Source: Planctomycetota bacterium
GTDB lineage: Bacteria > Planctomycetota > UBA8742 > UBA2392
Direction of reading: 5' to 3'
Assembly (NCBI GenBank): GCA_020638675.1
Contig: JACKID010000001.1
Location: forward strand, 372,001-436,000
Length of the DNA: 64,000 bases
In this document: positions 26,492 to 35,425 of the stretch, piece by piece
Layout of the letters: every line of letters starts with the position of its first letter
Numbering within the stretch: position 1 is the stretch's first letter
The notes under the pieces: model-generated
Told to the model about the DNA's origin: nothing
Database searches by the model: none
The model's input: the letters and a program-made list of their open reading frames with translations, nothing else
Program-made: the position numbers and the translations under genes

Positions 26492-27532
26492 TTAAGCTCG
26501 CCCGAGTGCATGAAGCAGCTTCCGCGTCGCGGAGGCGATGGCCGCGCGCTCGGCCTCTTCCGGTGTGAACCAGCGCCTGTTGCTGGTCGGGCGAATGGGA
26601 CCATCCGCAACTCCGGGCTGAACGCGGAGCGTCAGACGGTAGTCCATGATCGCGTGTTTGCGTGTCGCCGGTGTGCCTGTGGCGCGGATGCGGATTCCCG
26701 CGGTTGCCGCAGAGTCAGCTTGCGGCAGCTCCCACATGCCGGCCGGGAGCAGGCTGCTGGTGTCTGCCTCCGGGCGGCGCACCAGCAATATCCGCGAGCG
26801 GCGATCTCGCACGGCGAGGAAGTGGTACGTCCTTTCGCGTCTGGCTGCCCGGGGCTGCACACGCGGGAACTGGTCGACGCGACCTTCGCGTCGCGCGGCG
26901 CAATCCATCGCGACCGGGCAGGCTTCACAGTCGGGACTGGACGGCGTGCAAATGGTCGCGCCGAGTTCCATCAGTGCCTGATTCAGCGCCGACGACGAAT
27001 GGCCTTCGGCATGGCCGTCCTGAACGTGGCTGGTTGCGAACTGCCACACGGCGTTTCGCCCTGAGACCGATTTCATGTCCTGGCCGAATGCGTTCAGTCG
27101 GCTGAACACGCGCTCGACGTTGCCGTCCACGATCGGCTCCGGCTGATCGAAGGCGATGCTCAAAATCGCGCCGGCCGTGTAGGGCCCGATGCCGGGCAGG
27201 TTGAGTGCGTGCTCGCGAGTTTCGGGGAAGCGCCCCTTGTGCAACTCAACGATCTGCTGTGCCGCGCGGTGAAGCATGCGCGCCCGGCGGTAGTAGCCGA
27301 GCCCGGACCACGCCTCCAGCACCTGCTCAACATCCGCCGCCGCCAGTTTGCGTACAGTGGGAAAGCGCTTCATGAAGCGCTGGAACGGCTCGCGCACAGC
27401 CTCAACGCGGGTCTGCTGCAGCATGATCTCGCTGACCCAGACTCGGTAAGGCTCAGGTTTGCTGCGCCAGGGAAGGCTGCGGGCGTGGCGCTGGTACCAT
27501 TGCAGCAGCCGCTTGCGGAAGCCCGGCTGCAT
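26492..27532 (-). CDS. mutY: A/G-specific adenine DNA glycosylase
   Basis: 346 residues, the normal MutY length. The helix-hairpin-helix glycosylase domain shows VSEIMLQQTRVEAV (catalytic Glu), LPGIGPYTAGAI and PIVDGNVERV (catalytic Asp). The [4Fe-4S] loop is complete: CTPSSPDCEACPVAMDC (Cys-x6-Cys-x2-Cys-x5-Cys). The C-terminal third is a NUDIX-like 8-oxoguanine recognition domain. MutY removes adenine mispaired with 8-oxoG or G in base excision repair. Its ATG overlaps the stop of the HlyD-type gene by one base, so it is translated from the efflux operon transcript. Confidence 0.96.
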   Translation of the reverse strand: MQPGFRKRLLQWYQRHARSLPWRSKPEPYRVWVSEIMLQQTRVEAVREPFQRFMKRFPTVRKLAAADVEQVLEAWSGLGYYRRARMLHRAAQQIVELHKGRFPETREHALNLPGIGPYTAGAILSIAFDQPEPIVDGNVERVFSRLNAFGQDMKSVSGRNAVWQFATSHVQDGHAEGHSSSALNQALMELGATICTPSSPDCEACPVAMDCAARREGRVDQFPRVQPRAARRERTYHFLAVRDRRSRILLVRRPEADTSSLLPAGMWELPQADSAATAGIRIRATGTPATRKHAIMDYRLTLRVQPGVADGPIRPTSNRRWFTPEEAERAAIASATRKLLHALGRA

Positions 27533-28722
27533 CAGCGCTCCGCGACTTTCGTGCCGTCCTCGATCTCGTCGCTGGGGTGCACGATGACCGTGTCGCCGTC
27601 ATTAAGCCCCGACTTCACTTCGGCCTCGAGCCCGTTGCGTGCGCCAACCTTCACGATGCGGCGTGTGGCCTTGCCGTCGGCAACGACAAACAGCGCATCG
27701 CCTTCGGGCGCGACGAAGAGCGCGCCGGTCGGCACTTTCACCACGTCTTTCACTTCCATCAGGATCAGGCGGGCCTCAACGCGGAAGCCGTCGCCCAGCC
27801 GCTGCCATTTCTCGCGTCCGCTTCCGAAGTCGATGATGACGTTGACGCGCTGCTCCTCCACACCTAGCGAGCTGATCTTGGTGAAGCCCGAAGGCTCGAC
27901 GATGCGCACGAAACCGTCCAGTGGCTCGCTGCCGCCCCAGCGCTCGATGCTGACCGGCATGCCGGGCTTGGCGCGAACGGCGTCGCTGCTGAGTACGTCG
28001 GCCACGATCTCGAGTGATGCGGGATCGCCCAGTTCCAGCAACATTTCGCCCGGCATGACCGCGCCCGCACTGTCGCGATAGACCCGCAGCACGCGGCCGG
28101 CAACCGGCGAGCGAATCTCGATCTTCGGCAGCTCCGCCCCCGCGTTGTCTTCGATCAGCGTAGCCTTGGCCATCTCGACCTGGAAGTCGGCGGCCTGCTT
28201 GCCGAACTTTGCCGAGTCGAGCGCCGCCTTCGCGGCCGACTCTTTGGTCGCCGCGGCGTCCACGTCCTCCTGCGAGACGTGCTTACCCTTGAGCAGCGTC
28301 TGCATGCGCGAATGCTCTTTGACCGCGAGCTCGAGCTGGGCCTGCGCGGCCTCCACGTTGCTTTGCGCCTGATTCTGGTTTGCCTCGGCAGCCTGGATGT
28401 TCGCCTGGGCCTGCGACTTCGCCCGCGCGTCGAGCAGCATCGGTTGACTGGGGCTCAGCGTGGTGATTGCCATGCCGATCTCGACCACGTCGCCGGCTTT
28501 CAGGCTTATGCGTGACATCATGCCCGCGACCGGTGCGGTGATGATGAAGCGGTCCTTGACGCGAGTTCGTGCTTCCTGGTCGACGGTCACGCGAATGCTG
28601 CCCCTGGTGGCGCGCGCAAACTCGGACTCCACGGGTTTGGGCATGAGCGCGAACGCGATTGCGGCAAGGATCGCCAGCCCGATCAGGATCATCACCGTGG
28701 TTTTCACTACCTTGGGGATCAT
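27532..28722 (-). CDS. HlyD/MacA-type periplasmic adaptor (membrane fusion protein)
   Basis: 396 residues. An N-terminal membrane anchor (IPKVVKTTVMILIGLAILAAIAFAL) is followed by a barrel-sandwich half (GMMSRISLKAGDVVEIGMAI), a long Ala/Gln/Glu-rich coiled-coil hairpin (about 95-185, with LKGKHVSQEDVDAAATKESAAKAAL), the second lipoyl half (IRSPVAGRVLRVYRDSAGAV) and beta-barrel and membrane-proximal domains. Such adaptors join an inner-membrane ABC pump to an outer channel. Its start overlaps the permease stop by four bases, which defines an ATPase-permease-adaptor set. No outer-membrane TolC-type gene is present nearby. Confidence 0.9.
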   Translation of the reverse strand: MIPKVVKTTVMILIGLAILAAIAFALMPKPVESEFARATRGSIRVTVDQEARTRVKDRFIITAPVAGMMSRISLKAGDVVEIGMAITTLSPSQPMLLDARAKSQAQANIQAAEANQNQAQSNVEAAQAQLELAVKEHSRMQTLLKGKHVSQEDVDAAATKESAAKAALDSAKFGKQAADFQVEMAKATLIEDNAGAELPKIEIRSPVAGRVLRVYRDSAGAVMPGEMLLELGDPASLEIVADVLSSDAVRAKPGMPVSIERWGGSEPLDGFVRIVEPSGFTKISSLGVEEQRVNVIIDFGSGREKWQRLGDGFRVEARLILMEVKDVVKVPTGALFVAPEGDALFVVADGKATRRIVKVGARNGLEAEVKSGLNDGDTVIVHPSDEIEDGTKVAER

Positions 28723-31088
28723 TCGCGCGTCTTCAGCACTTCCACCAGGTCCAGTTTGTCCAGTCGCTCCCGGACGAGCAGGCCCGAGATCGTTGCCGAG
28801 ACGATAACCGCCACCGCCGCGATCGCATAGGTTGCTTCATTCACCACCAGCGGGAAGCGCATCACCTCGGAATTGAGCTCCAGCAGCATCGCGCCGGTCA
28901 TCCAGCGCCCCAGCAGGAAGCCGAACGGCACGGCCAGCATGGTCAGGATTGCCTGCTCGCCCAGCAGGATGAAGCTGATCTCGGCGCGGGTGAGCCCGAG
29001 CACGCGCAGGCTGGCCAGCTCGCGCGCGCGTTCACTGAGCGAGATGCGCGCGTTGTTGTAGATGATCCCGAACGCAATGATCGCCGCGAACAGCACGTTG
29101 AAGCCGACCGAGATCATCAGGTTGTCCTCGATCATCTTGCGCAGGTTGGCGATTGTGCTGGCCTTGGACGAAACGCCTGCAACGATCGGGCGCGCGCGCA
29201 ACGCGGCGAACAACTCATCATCGTGGCGCTTGTCCGTAAGGACATTGGCGCCGGAGATCACGTCGCCTTCGCGCATGAGGTGATTCAGCGCGCCGATTTC
29301 CATGTAGGCGGCCACGCCCATGAAATCGTCCACGAGTGCAGCGACTTTCACTGTGCGGGTGGGACGCGGGCCTTCGAGCACTTCCACAATCAGTTTATCG
29401 CCGGGGCGGATCTGAAGTGCCTCACCCAAGACGCGTGACAGCAGAATGCCGTCCGCAGGGAGTGGGAAAGGCTGAAGCTTCGTGTCCAGAACACGGTTGA
29501 GCAACGTATCGGACGGTACACCCTGGATGCCTACGCGCCGGTCGCGGTGACCGTAGCGGACCTTCGCCGGGACCGTCCGGTACGGCTCGGCATAGATTAC
29601 GCCGGGCAGTCCCTCGACTTCATGCAGGGCATCGCGCGAGCGCGGCTCAATGAACCCGACCTTCACGTCCTCGCGGTGCATCACGTTTGACTGCAGGTCG
29701 ATGACGTAGAACATGATGTCCAGGAACGCCAGGCCCATCACGAGGATCGCGACCGCCATGCTGAGCCCCAGCACGGATGCGCCGGCCTTGAGAGGGCGGC
29801 GCTCGAGCTGGCGCAGGATCATGCGCGTTGGCTGGCTCAGCCAGCGCTGCAGCCCCAGACGCTCCATCAGTGTCATGCGATAGGTGGGGGGCGCCTCCGG
29901 GCGCATCGCCTCGGCTGGCGGGAGTGCCGCCGCGCGCCGGACTGCGTTCATGGTCCCGATCGCACCCGCCACGGCGGTGAAAGCCGCGGCCGCGAGCGGT
30001 ACCCAGCCCGGCATGAAGAACTTCAGGATCGGGAAGTGGTAGTAGTCGGTGTAGAGCCCGATCATGGCCTCACCCATCCACCAGCCGCACAGCGTCCCGA
30101 TGATCGCGCCCACCAGCACGACCAGTCCGATGAACTGCCCGTAGTGGATGGCAACCTGCAGGTTGGAATAGCCGAAGGCCTTCAGGGCGGCGATCTGGTC
30201 GCGCTGGGTGGAGATCAGGCGCGCCAGCACAACGTTCAGCAGAAACCCCGCAATGCCGAGGAAGATCATCGGGATGAGTACGCCGAACGTCTGCAACTGT
30301 CGGAACTCGTTTGCGAGGAACCAGTTTGAGACCTGGTCCTTGCGGGCGTACGCGCCCAGCCCGCCGTATGGCTTCAGGATATCGTCGACTCGTGCGATGA
30401 CCTCCGGCTCGGATGCGCCAGGGCCGAGTGTCATCGACACGCTGTTGAACGCGCCTTCCATATTGTAGGCGGCCGCGAGTTCGCGCTCGTTCATCCACAT
30501 CACGCCGAAGCGTTTGTCGTCCGGCACCATTGCGCCGGCCGAGAGTGCGTACACGTACTCGGGCGACAGCGCGATGCCAACGACACGCAGTTGCTGCCTG
30601 CGCCCGTTGATGATGGCCGTCAGGTTGTCGCCCAGGTGGTAGTCGTTGGCGGTGGCGAACATCTCGACCAGCACGACTTCGCCGGTTGATTCGGCATTGG
30701 GCAAGCGCCCCGTGCGCAGGAACAGGTTGTTCAGCGCCGGAGCGTGCCCGTCGGGGATGGAAATCAGCTGGCCGGTGGCCGGCTCGTCCAGTCCAGGAAC
30801 CTCGAGCATTACCTGCAGCGTGACGCGAGTGTCCACGGTGTCCGCCCCGGGGATCGCGCGCAGACGATCCGCGACTCCGGCCGGGGCGCGCTTGCAGGCT
30901 GCGAACACTTCGGCAAAGCGGTACTCGGAGTAGTACGTGTCGCGTACCAGAGTCAGCGATTGCAGCGTCGAGAGCTGGCCCACGAACAGCGTCACGCCGG
31001 CCCCGATGATCAGCACGATGGCGAGTGCCTGGCCGCGCATGTGCCACAGGTCCCGAAGCAGCTTGTGGTGAATGGCCCGCATCACCAC
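28719..31088 (-). CDS. ABC transporter permease, FtsX/MacB-type
   Basis: 789 residues with two FtsX repeats. An N-terminal helix (ALAIVLIIGAGVTLFVGQLS) precedes a first large periplasmic MacB_PCD-like domain (about 45-240). Helices follow around 265-390 (including IPMIFLGIAGFLLNVVLARL), then a second periplasmic domain, and a final three-helix FtsX unit (FNVLFAAIIAFGIIYNNARISLSERARELASLRVLG). These permeases form mechanotransmitting exporters that move lipoproteins, peptides or lipids, usually with a LolD/MacB-type ATPase. Here the ATPase is the upstream gene (7-base overlap) and the adaptor is the downstream gene (4-base overlap). Confidence 0.92.
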   Translation of the reverse strand: MVMRAIHHKLLRDLWHMRGQALAIVLIIGAGVTLFVGQLSTLQSLTLVRDTYYSEYRFAEVFAACKRAPAGVADRLRAIPGADTVDTRVTLQVMLEVPGLDEPATGQLISIPDGHAPALNNLFLRTGRLPNAESTGEVVLVEMFATANDYHLGDNLTAIINGRRQQLRVVGIALSPEYVYALSAGAMVPDDKRFGVMWMNERELAAAYNMEGAFNSVSMTLGPGASEPEVIARVDDILKPYGGLGAYARKDQVSNWFLANEFRQLQTFGVLIPMIFLGIAGFLLNVVLARLISTQRDQIAALKAFGYSNLQVAIHYGQFIGLVVLVGAIIGTLCGWWMGEAMIGLYTDYYHFPILKFFMPGWVPLAAAAFTAVAGAIGTMNAVRRAAALPPAEAMRPEAPPTYRMTLMERLGLQRWLSQPTRMILRQLERRPLKAGASVLGLSMAVAILVMGLAFLDIMFYVIDLQSNVMHREDVKVGFIEPRSRDALHEVEGLPGVIYAEPYRTVPAKVRYGHRDRRVGIQGVPSDTLLNRVLDTKLQPFPLPADGILLSRVLGEALQIRPGDKLIVEVLEGPRPTRTVKVAALVDDFMGVAAYMEIGALNHLMREGDVISGANVLTDKRHDDELFAALRARPIVAGVSSKASTIANLRKMIEDNLMISVGFNVLFAAIIAFGIIYNNARISLSERARELASLRVLGLTRAEISFILLGEQAILTMLAVPFGFLLGRWMTGAMLLELNSEVMRFPLVVNEATYAIAAVAVIVSATISGLLVRERLDKLDLVEVLKTRE

Positions 31089-31834
31089 TCCAGCTCGTTG
31101 GGCGACTTCTTGCCCTGGTTCGTATCGATTCTCGCGATGCGCCCGTCGAAGATGTGGATGACGCGGTCGGCCATAGCCGCAATGGCTGCGTTGTGCGTGA
31201 TGACGGCCGTGGTCGTGCGCAGCTCTTGATTCACGCGGGCAAGCGCCTCGAGCACTTTCACGCCCGTGTGGATGTCGAGCGCCCCGGTCGGCTCGTCACA
31301 GAGCAGCACTTCCGGGCGCTTTGCCACGGCGCGCGCGACGGCCACGCGCTGCTGCTGCCCGCCGGACAACTGGCTCGGGAAGTGGTCGAGCCGGTCGCCG
31401 AGGTCGACCAGCTTCAGGGCTTCCTCCGGCGTCATCGGGTCGTCGGCGATCTCCGTGACCAGCGCGACGTTTTCGCGTGCCGTGAGGCTGGGGATCAGGT
31501 TGTAGAACTGAAAGATGAAGCCGACGTGGTGGCGTCGGTACTCGGTAAGATCTTTCTCGTCAGCGTGGGACAGGTCATGGTCGCGGTAGCGGACCGTGCC
31601 CGCAGTGGGCACATCCAGCCCGCCCAGGATGTTCAGCAGCGTGGACTTGCCACTGCCGCTGGGCCCGAGCAGCACGACGAACTCACCCTCGTACAACTGT
31701 AGATCGACGCCGCGCAGCGCGTGCACCTCGATCTCGCCCATCTTGTAGACCTTGGTGATGCCCTCCGCCATGAAGACGGGCGCGCGGGAATCATCGGCGA
31801 GCACGTAGACGTCTTCTTTGTCGGTTTCGCTCAT
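31082..31834 (-). CDS. ABC transporter ATP-binding protein, LolD/MacB-type
   Basis: 250 residues. Complete ATPase motifs: Walker A GPSGSGKST, Q-loop FIFQFYNL, signature LSGGQQQRVAVARA, Walker B VLLCDEPTGALD, and the switch His in ITHNAAIA. GEFVVLLGPSGSG and the short LIPSLTA element are typical of the MacB/LolD subgroup. It powers the FtsX-type permease encoded just downstream. The N-terminal 20 residues (acidic, SETDKEDVYVLADD) are an extension beyond most family members. Confidence 0.95.
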   Translation of the reverse strand: MSETDKEDVYVLADDSRAPVFMAEGITKVYKMGEIEVHALRGVDLQLYEGEFVVLLGPSGSGKSTLLNILGGLDVPTAGTVRYRDHDLSHADEKDLTEYRRHHVGFIFQFYNLIPSLTARENVALVTEIADDPMTPEEALKLVDLGDRLDHFPSQLSGGQQQRVAVARAVAKRPEVLLCDEPTGALDIHTGVKVLEALARVNQELRTTTAVITHNAAIAAMADRVIHIFDGRIARIDTNQGKKSPNELEW

Positions 31835-31838
31835 GGCA

Positions 31839-32672
31839 CTATTCGCGCGCGCGCTTTCGCACGGCGTCTTCGTCGATGTCCTTTTCGGTCCAGAGTGTGC
31901 GTCCTTCCATGCCGCCGGCCACGGTCAGAATCTCTCCGCTGATGTGGCGCGACTGCGGGCTGCTGAGCATCACGACGGCGCGCGCGATGTCGGCCGCGCG
32001 GGCGAGCTGGCGGACGCTCGTGGTTTTCAATATGTGCGCGATCCTGCCCGGCTGGTCCAGAGCCTCGCGCGCCATTTCGGTGACTGTCCAGCCGGGCTCA
32101 ACCATGTTCACGCGGGCGAACGGGTCGAGTCGTACGACCTCGGACTTCAGGCTGCGGACAAGCCCGTACATGCCGGCCTTGCTGGCGGCGTAGTCGCTGT
32201 GCATCGGCTCGCCGTGGCGGCCTGCCGTGCTGCCGATGAACGTAAGCGCCGCGCCGTGTTTGTCATCGCGCGGCTTCAACTGGCGCATGAAGGCACGTGC
32301 GGTCCAGGCTGCGCCCAGCAGGTTGATGTTGATGGTCTCACGAAAGCGCTCAACGGACAGCTCGCTCAGCAACTCGTCCGGTTTGGGCCAGCGCCCCGCG
32401 TTGGCGACGCAGACGTCCACGCGCCCGAAGCGCGTGACGGCCTCGTCCATCGCGGCCTGCATGGACTCAGGCTCCGCCACGTCGGCCCGCACGGCAATGG
32501 CGCGGTCTTTCCACGGCTGAGCACTGATGAACTCGGTCAGCCAGTCGTAGTTCGAGTTTGCGTGAAGCGCGAGGTTGCAGCCCTCGTCGGCGAAGGCGCG
32601 CGCAAGCGCGCGCCCGATGCCGCCCGATGCGCCGGTGATGAACGCCGATTTGTCATTGAGCAGCAGGTCCAC
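31839..32672 (-). CDS. Short-chain dehydrogenase/reductase (SDR)
   Basis: 277 residues. Classical SDR features: nucleotide motif TGASGGIGRALARAFADEG, NAG (VANAGRWP), catalytic Ser in FIGSTAGRHG and Tyr-x3-Lys as YAASKAG, then the family's PGWT. The GTG start overlaps the stop of the sugar dehydrogenase gene by one base (TAGTG), showing translational coupling. The cofactor (NAD or NADP) and substrate are not evident. The Asn-containing motif after the Rossmann start (LHANSNY) suggests a preference that would need modelling. It ends 4 bases before the ABC ATPase start. Confidence 0.88.
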   Translation of the reverse strand: MDLLLNDKSAFITGASGGIGRALARAFADEGCNLALHANSNYDWLTEFISAQPWKDRAIAVRADVAEPESMQAAMDEAVTRFGRVDVCVANAGRWPKPDELLSELSVERFRETININLLGAAWTARAFMRQLKPRDDKHGAALTFIGSTAGRHGEPMHSDYAASKAGMYGLVRSLKSEVVRLDPFARVNMVEPGWTVTEMAREALDQPGRIAHILKTTSVRQLARAADIARAVVMLSSPQSRHISGEILTVAGGMEGRTLWTEKDIDEDAVRKRARE

Positions 32673-33922
32673 TAGAAGCCTTCCTCTTCTTCCTTGTCGT
32701 CACTCTTGCCGGCGGGCTTCTTGGCAACGACGCGATAGATCGTGCCGACGCGGTGGCCGCAGACAAACAGCTCGCCATCGGCATCTTCGCCGAAGCTGCT
32801 GATGGTCGCGCGCGGGAACTGCCCCAGCACTTCGTTTGACTTGACTGACTTCTTCTCGAGGTCGTAGTCGAGGCCCCAGATTCGCCCGGTCCCGTAGTCG
32901 CCGTAAAGGTAGATTCCGATCAGCGCCTTCTGCTGCTTGCCGCGGTAGACGTAGCCGCCGGTGATGCTGATGCCCATGTCGCGCCCGTACTCGGCGACGG
33001 GGTCGATCATGTCGTCGGTCTTGGTGCCGCGCTGGAAGGCATGGGTGGCTTCGCGCTTGTTCCAGCCGTAGTTGCCGCCCTTTTCGATGATGTCGACTTC
33101 TTCATAGCTGTTCTGCCCCACGTCGCCCGCCCAGAGCGTGCCCTTCTCGCGATCAAAGCTCATGCGCCAGACGTTGCGCAGCCCATAGGCCCAGATCTCG
33201 GGCGCGGCCCCGGCCGTCTCCACGAACGGGTTGTCTTTCGGGACGGCGTAGGCCTTTCCTCCAGCCTCGGTATCGATGTCTATGCGCAGGATGGTGGCGA
33301 GCAGCGTGCCGCGGTTCTGCCCGTGGCGGTGGGGGTCGTTGGCCGCGCCGCCGTCACCGAAGCTGGCGTACAGGAAGCCGTCGGTGCCGAACAGCAGCGT
33401 GCAGCCGTTGTGGTTGCCGTAGGGCTCGTCGACCTCGAGGATGATCTTCTCGGACTTCAGGTCGACGCTGTCTTTCTTCTTGTCCCACGTGAAGCGCGAA
33501 ATCACGCCGCGGCGCGACTTGCCGCCGCCGTCGTGCTGCGAGTAGTTCACGAAGAAGTAGCCGTTGTCTTCGAACTTCTGGTGGAATGCCAGCGCGAGCA
33601 GACCCTCTTCGTTGTGGCGGTCGTTCGGGATGCGTTCGCGAATGTCCAGAAACGTATCTTTGGAGTCTGCGTCGGGCTCGTTCTTGAAGCGAACGATGCG
33701 TCCGTTCTGCTCTATGACATACAGGAGATCGTCATTCGCGCCGTCGGCGCAGAGAAAGACGGGCAGCTCGAATGACAGTTTGGGGAAGGCGCTTTCCAGC
33801 TCGATGACCGGCAGGTTTTTGGGCGCAATCGTGTTCTGCGACGCAACACAGCCCGTGCCGCCCTGCACGCAAGCCAGCAGGAACGCCGCAATCAGCGCGG
33901 ACACGATCACTCGCCTGGTCAT
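32672..33922 (-). CDS. PQQ-dependent sugar dehydrogenase-like (GSDH) lipoprotein
   Basis: 416 residues from the ATG at 33922, which has GGAGG at good spacing; an earlier ATG at 33937 is possible. The signal sequence (MTRRVIVSALIAAFLLAC) ends in a lipobox-like LLAC. The rest is a six-bladed beta-propeller of the GSDH family: LLYVIEQNGRIVRF, ILRIDIDTEAGGKAYAVPKDNPF, AYGLRNVWRMSFDREKGTLWAGDVGQNSYEEVD cited as the region around 250-285, and GGNYGWNKREATH. Members oxidise aldose sugars with PQQ or are non-catalytic (HHIP/Yli1 type). No PQQ biosynthesis genes are in the window. Coupled to the SDR gene downstream. Confidence 0.88.
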   Translation of the reverse strand: MTRRVIVSALIAAFLLACVQGGTGCVASQNTIAPKNLPVIELESAFPKLSFELPVFLCADGANDDLLYVIEQNGRIVRFKNEPDADSKDTFLDIRERIPNDRHNEEGLLALAFHQKFEDNGYFFVNYSQHDGGGKSRRGVISRFTWDKKKDSVDLKSEKIILEVDEPYGNHNGCTLLFGTDGFLYASFGDGGAANDPHRHGQNRGTLLATILRIDIDTEAGGKAYAVPKDNPFVETAGAAPEIWAYGLRNVWRMSFDREKGTLWAGDVGQNSYEEVDIIEKGGNYGWNKREATHAFQRGTKTDDMIDPVAEYGRDMGISITGGYVYRGKQQKALIGIYLYGDYGTGRIWGLDYDLEKKSVKSNEVLGQFPRATISSFGEDADGELFVCGHRVGTIYRVVAKKPAGKSDDKEEEEGF

Positions 33923-33983
33923 CACCGAATCCTCCATACCGTCGGCAGCATAGCAGCCGGGGCGGAACAACGCAGCGATTGGC

Positions 33984-35291
33984 CTAGGCGGCCGCGGCCA
34001 GCGCGGGGGCGTCTCTCTGTTCCAGGTGATCGACGACACCGGCGCCGATGGCGTCGCCGGCCACGTTTACCATGGTGCGGAAGCGGTCGAGGAACCAGTC
34101 CACCGCGAGAATCAGCCCGGCCTCCCTGGGGTCGATACCGACGGCCGTCAGCACGATCGCCATCATCACCAGCCCGGCCTCCGGTATGCCCGCGGCGCCT
34201 ATGGCCGCAAGCGTGGCGGTGAAGAACACTACGACCATCTGGCCCAGCGTCAGGTCGATGCCGAGGCTTTGCGCTATGAAGATCACGGCGACGGCTTCGT
34301 ATAGCGCTGTGCCGTCCATGTTGATCGTTGCGCCCAGGGGCAGCACGAAACCGGACGTGCGTTCACTGATCTTGTTGTTGTTTCGCGCGCATTCGAGGGT
34401 GATCGGCAGGGTGGCCGAACTGCTGGCCGTACTGAAAGCGGTCAACAGCGCCTGCGCCATGCCCAGCAGGTATTTGAACGGATTGCCCTTCTTGAAAAGC
34501 CAGTAGATCAGCGGCAACGTGATCACGACGTGGATCCCGAGCCCGACGATCACCGTCGTCATGTACTTAGCGAGGCGCGGGATCTCTTCGGTGAAGAAGG
34601 CTTCGCCCGCGTTGCCCATGCGGGCCATCAGCAGCGACGCGATGCCAATCGGTGCGTACCAGACGATCAGGTGCACGATCTTCATGATCGCTTCGTTGAA
34701 GCTGTCGAAGAACTTCAGCACAGGCCGTCCGCGCTCGCCCATGGTGGACAGCACCGCGCCCAGCACTACGCTGAACACAATCAGCCCCAGCACGTTCATC
34801 TCGACGCCGGCCTGCAACAGGTTCGGCGGGAACATGCCCTTCACCACCTGCAGCAGGCTTTCCAGGGCGCCCTTCGGCTGCATCAGCGACTGCGGCAATT
34901 CACCGCCAACCGGCGCCAGGTCAGTTCCGCCCACGCCGGGCTGGATGATGTTCACCAGGATGATGCCGGTCAGCACCGACATGCCGGTGGTGACCGCGTA
35001 GTAGGCGATGGTGCGGTAGCCAATCTTGCCGGCCTTGCGGATGTCGCCCAGCGATGCAATGCCGACGACCATCGTGGCGACCACCAGCGGCACGACCATC
35101 ATCTTGAGCATGCCCATCAGCAGCTCGCCCGGGAAGCCGATCACGAGCAGCGTCAGGCGCCGCGACTCCGCATCTTCAGGCAGCCAGCCCGGCAGCATCC
35201 AGCCCAAGACGGCGCCGACCAGCACGGCCGTTGCCGTGAATGCGACCAGTGCATTCGCGCGACGCTTCAGCCTTGCTGGGTCGTCCGTCAT
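33984..35291 (-). CDS. Dicarboxylate/amino acid:cation symporter (DAACS/GltP family)
   Basis: 435 residues, eight membrane helices plus two hairpins. HP1 carries the serine-rich FSTASSSATLPITLECA, TM7 has ATINMDGTALYEAV (the NMDGT cation site), and HP2 has AAIGAAGIPEAGLVMM. These elements bind Na+ or H+ and glutamate, aspartate or C4-dicarboxylates. TM8 DREAGLILAVDWFLDRFRTMVNVAGDAIGAGVV is cited as the region around 385-420; its Asp and Arg set the substrate charge. First of the minus-strand series; divergent from egtB. Confidence 0.94.
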   Translation of the reverse strand: MTDDPARLKRRANALVAFTATAVLVGAVLGWMLPGWLPEDAESRRLTLLVIGFPGELLMGMLKMMVVPLVVATMVVGIASLGDIRKAGKIGYRTIAYYAVTTGMSVLTGIILVNIIQPGVGGTDLAPVGGELPQSLMQPKGALESLLQVVKGMFPPNLLQAGVEMNVLGLIVFSVVLGAVLSTMGERGRPVLKFFDSFNEAIMKIVHLIVWYAPIGIASLLMARMGNAGEAFFTEEIPRLAKYMTTVIVGLGIHVVITLPLIYWLFKKGNPFKYLLGMAQALLTAFSTASSSATLPITLECARNNNKISERTSGFVLPLGATINMDGTALYEAVAVIFIAQSLGIDLTLGQMVVVFFTATLAAIGAAGIPEAGLVMMAIVLTAVGIDPREAGLILAVDWFLDRFRTMVNVAGDAIGAGVVDHLEQRDAPALAAAA

Positions 35292-35425
35292 TGCATCTCC
35301 GGCGTGCGAAATATCGAGGAATGCGTACCCTAGGGGCAGATGTTTAGGCGTGCAAGAAACTCAGCTTTTCTTTGACGCTGCGGGGTCGATCCGTAGTTTC
35401 GTTGCAGAGCCACCCAAGGGGCCGA

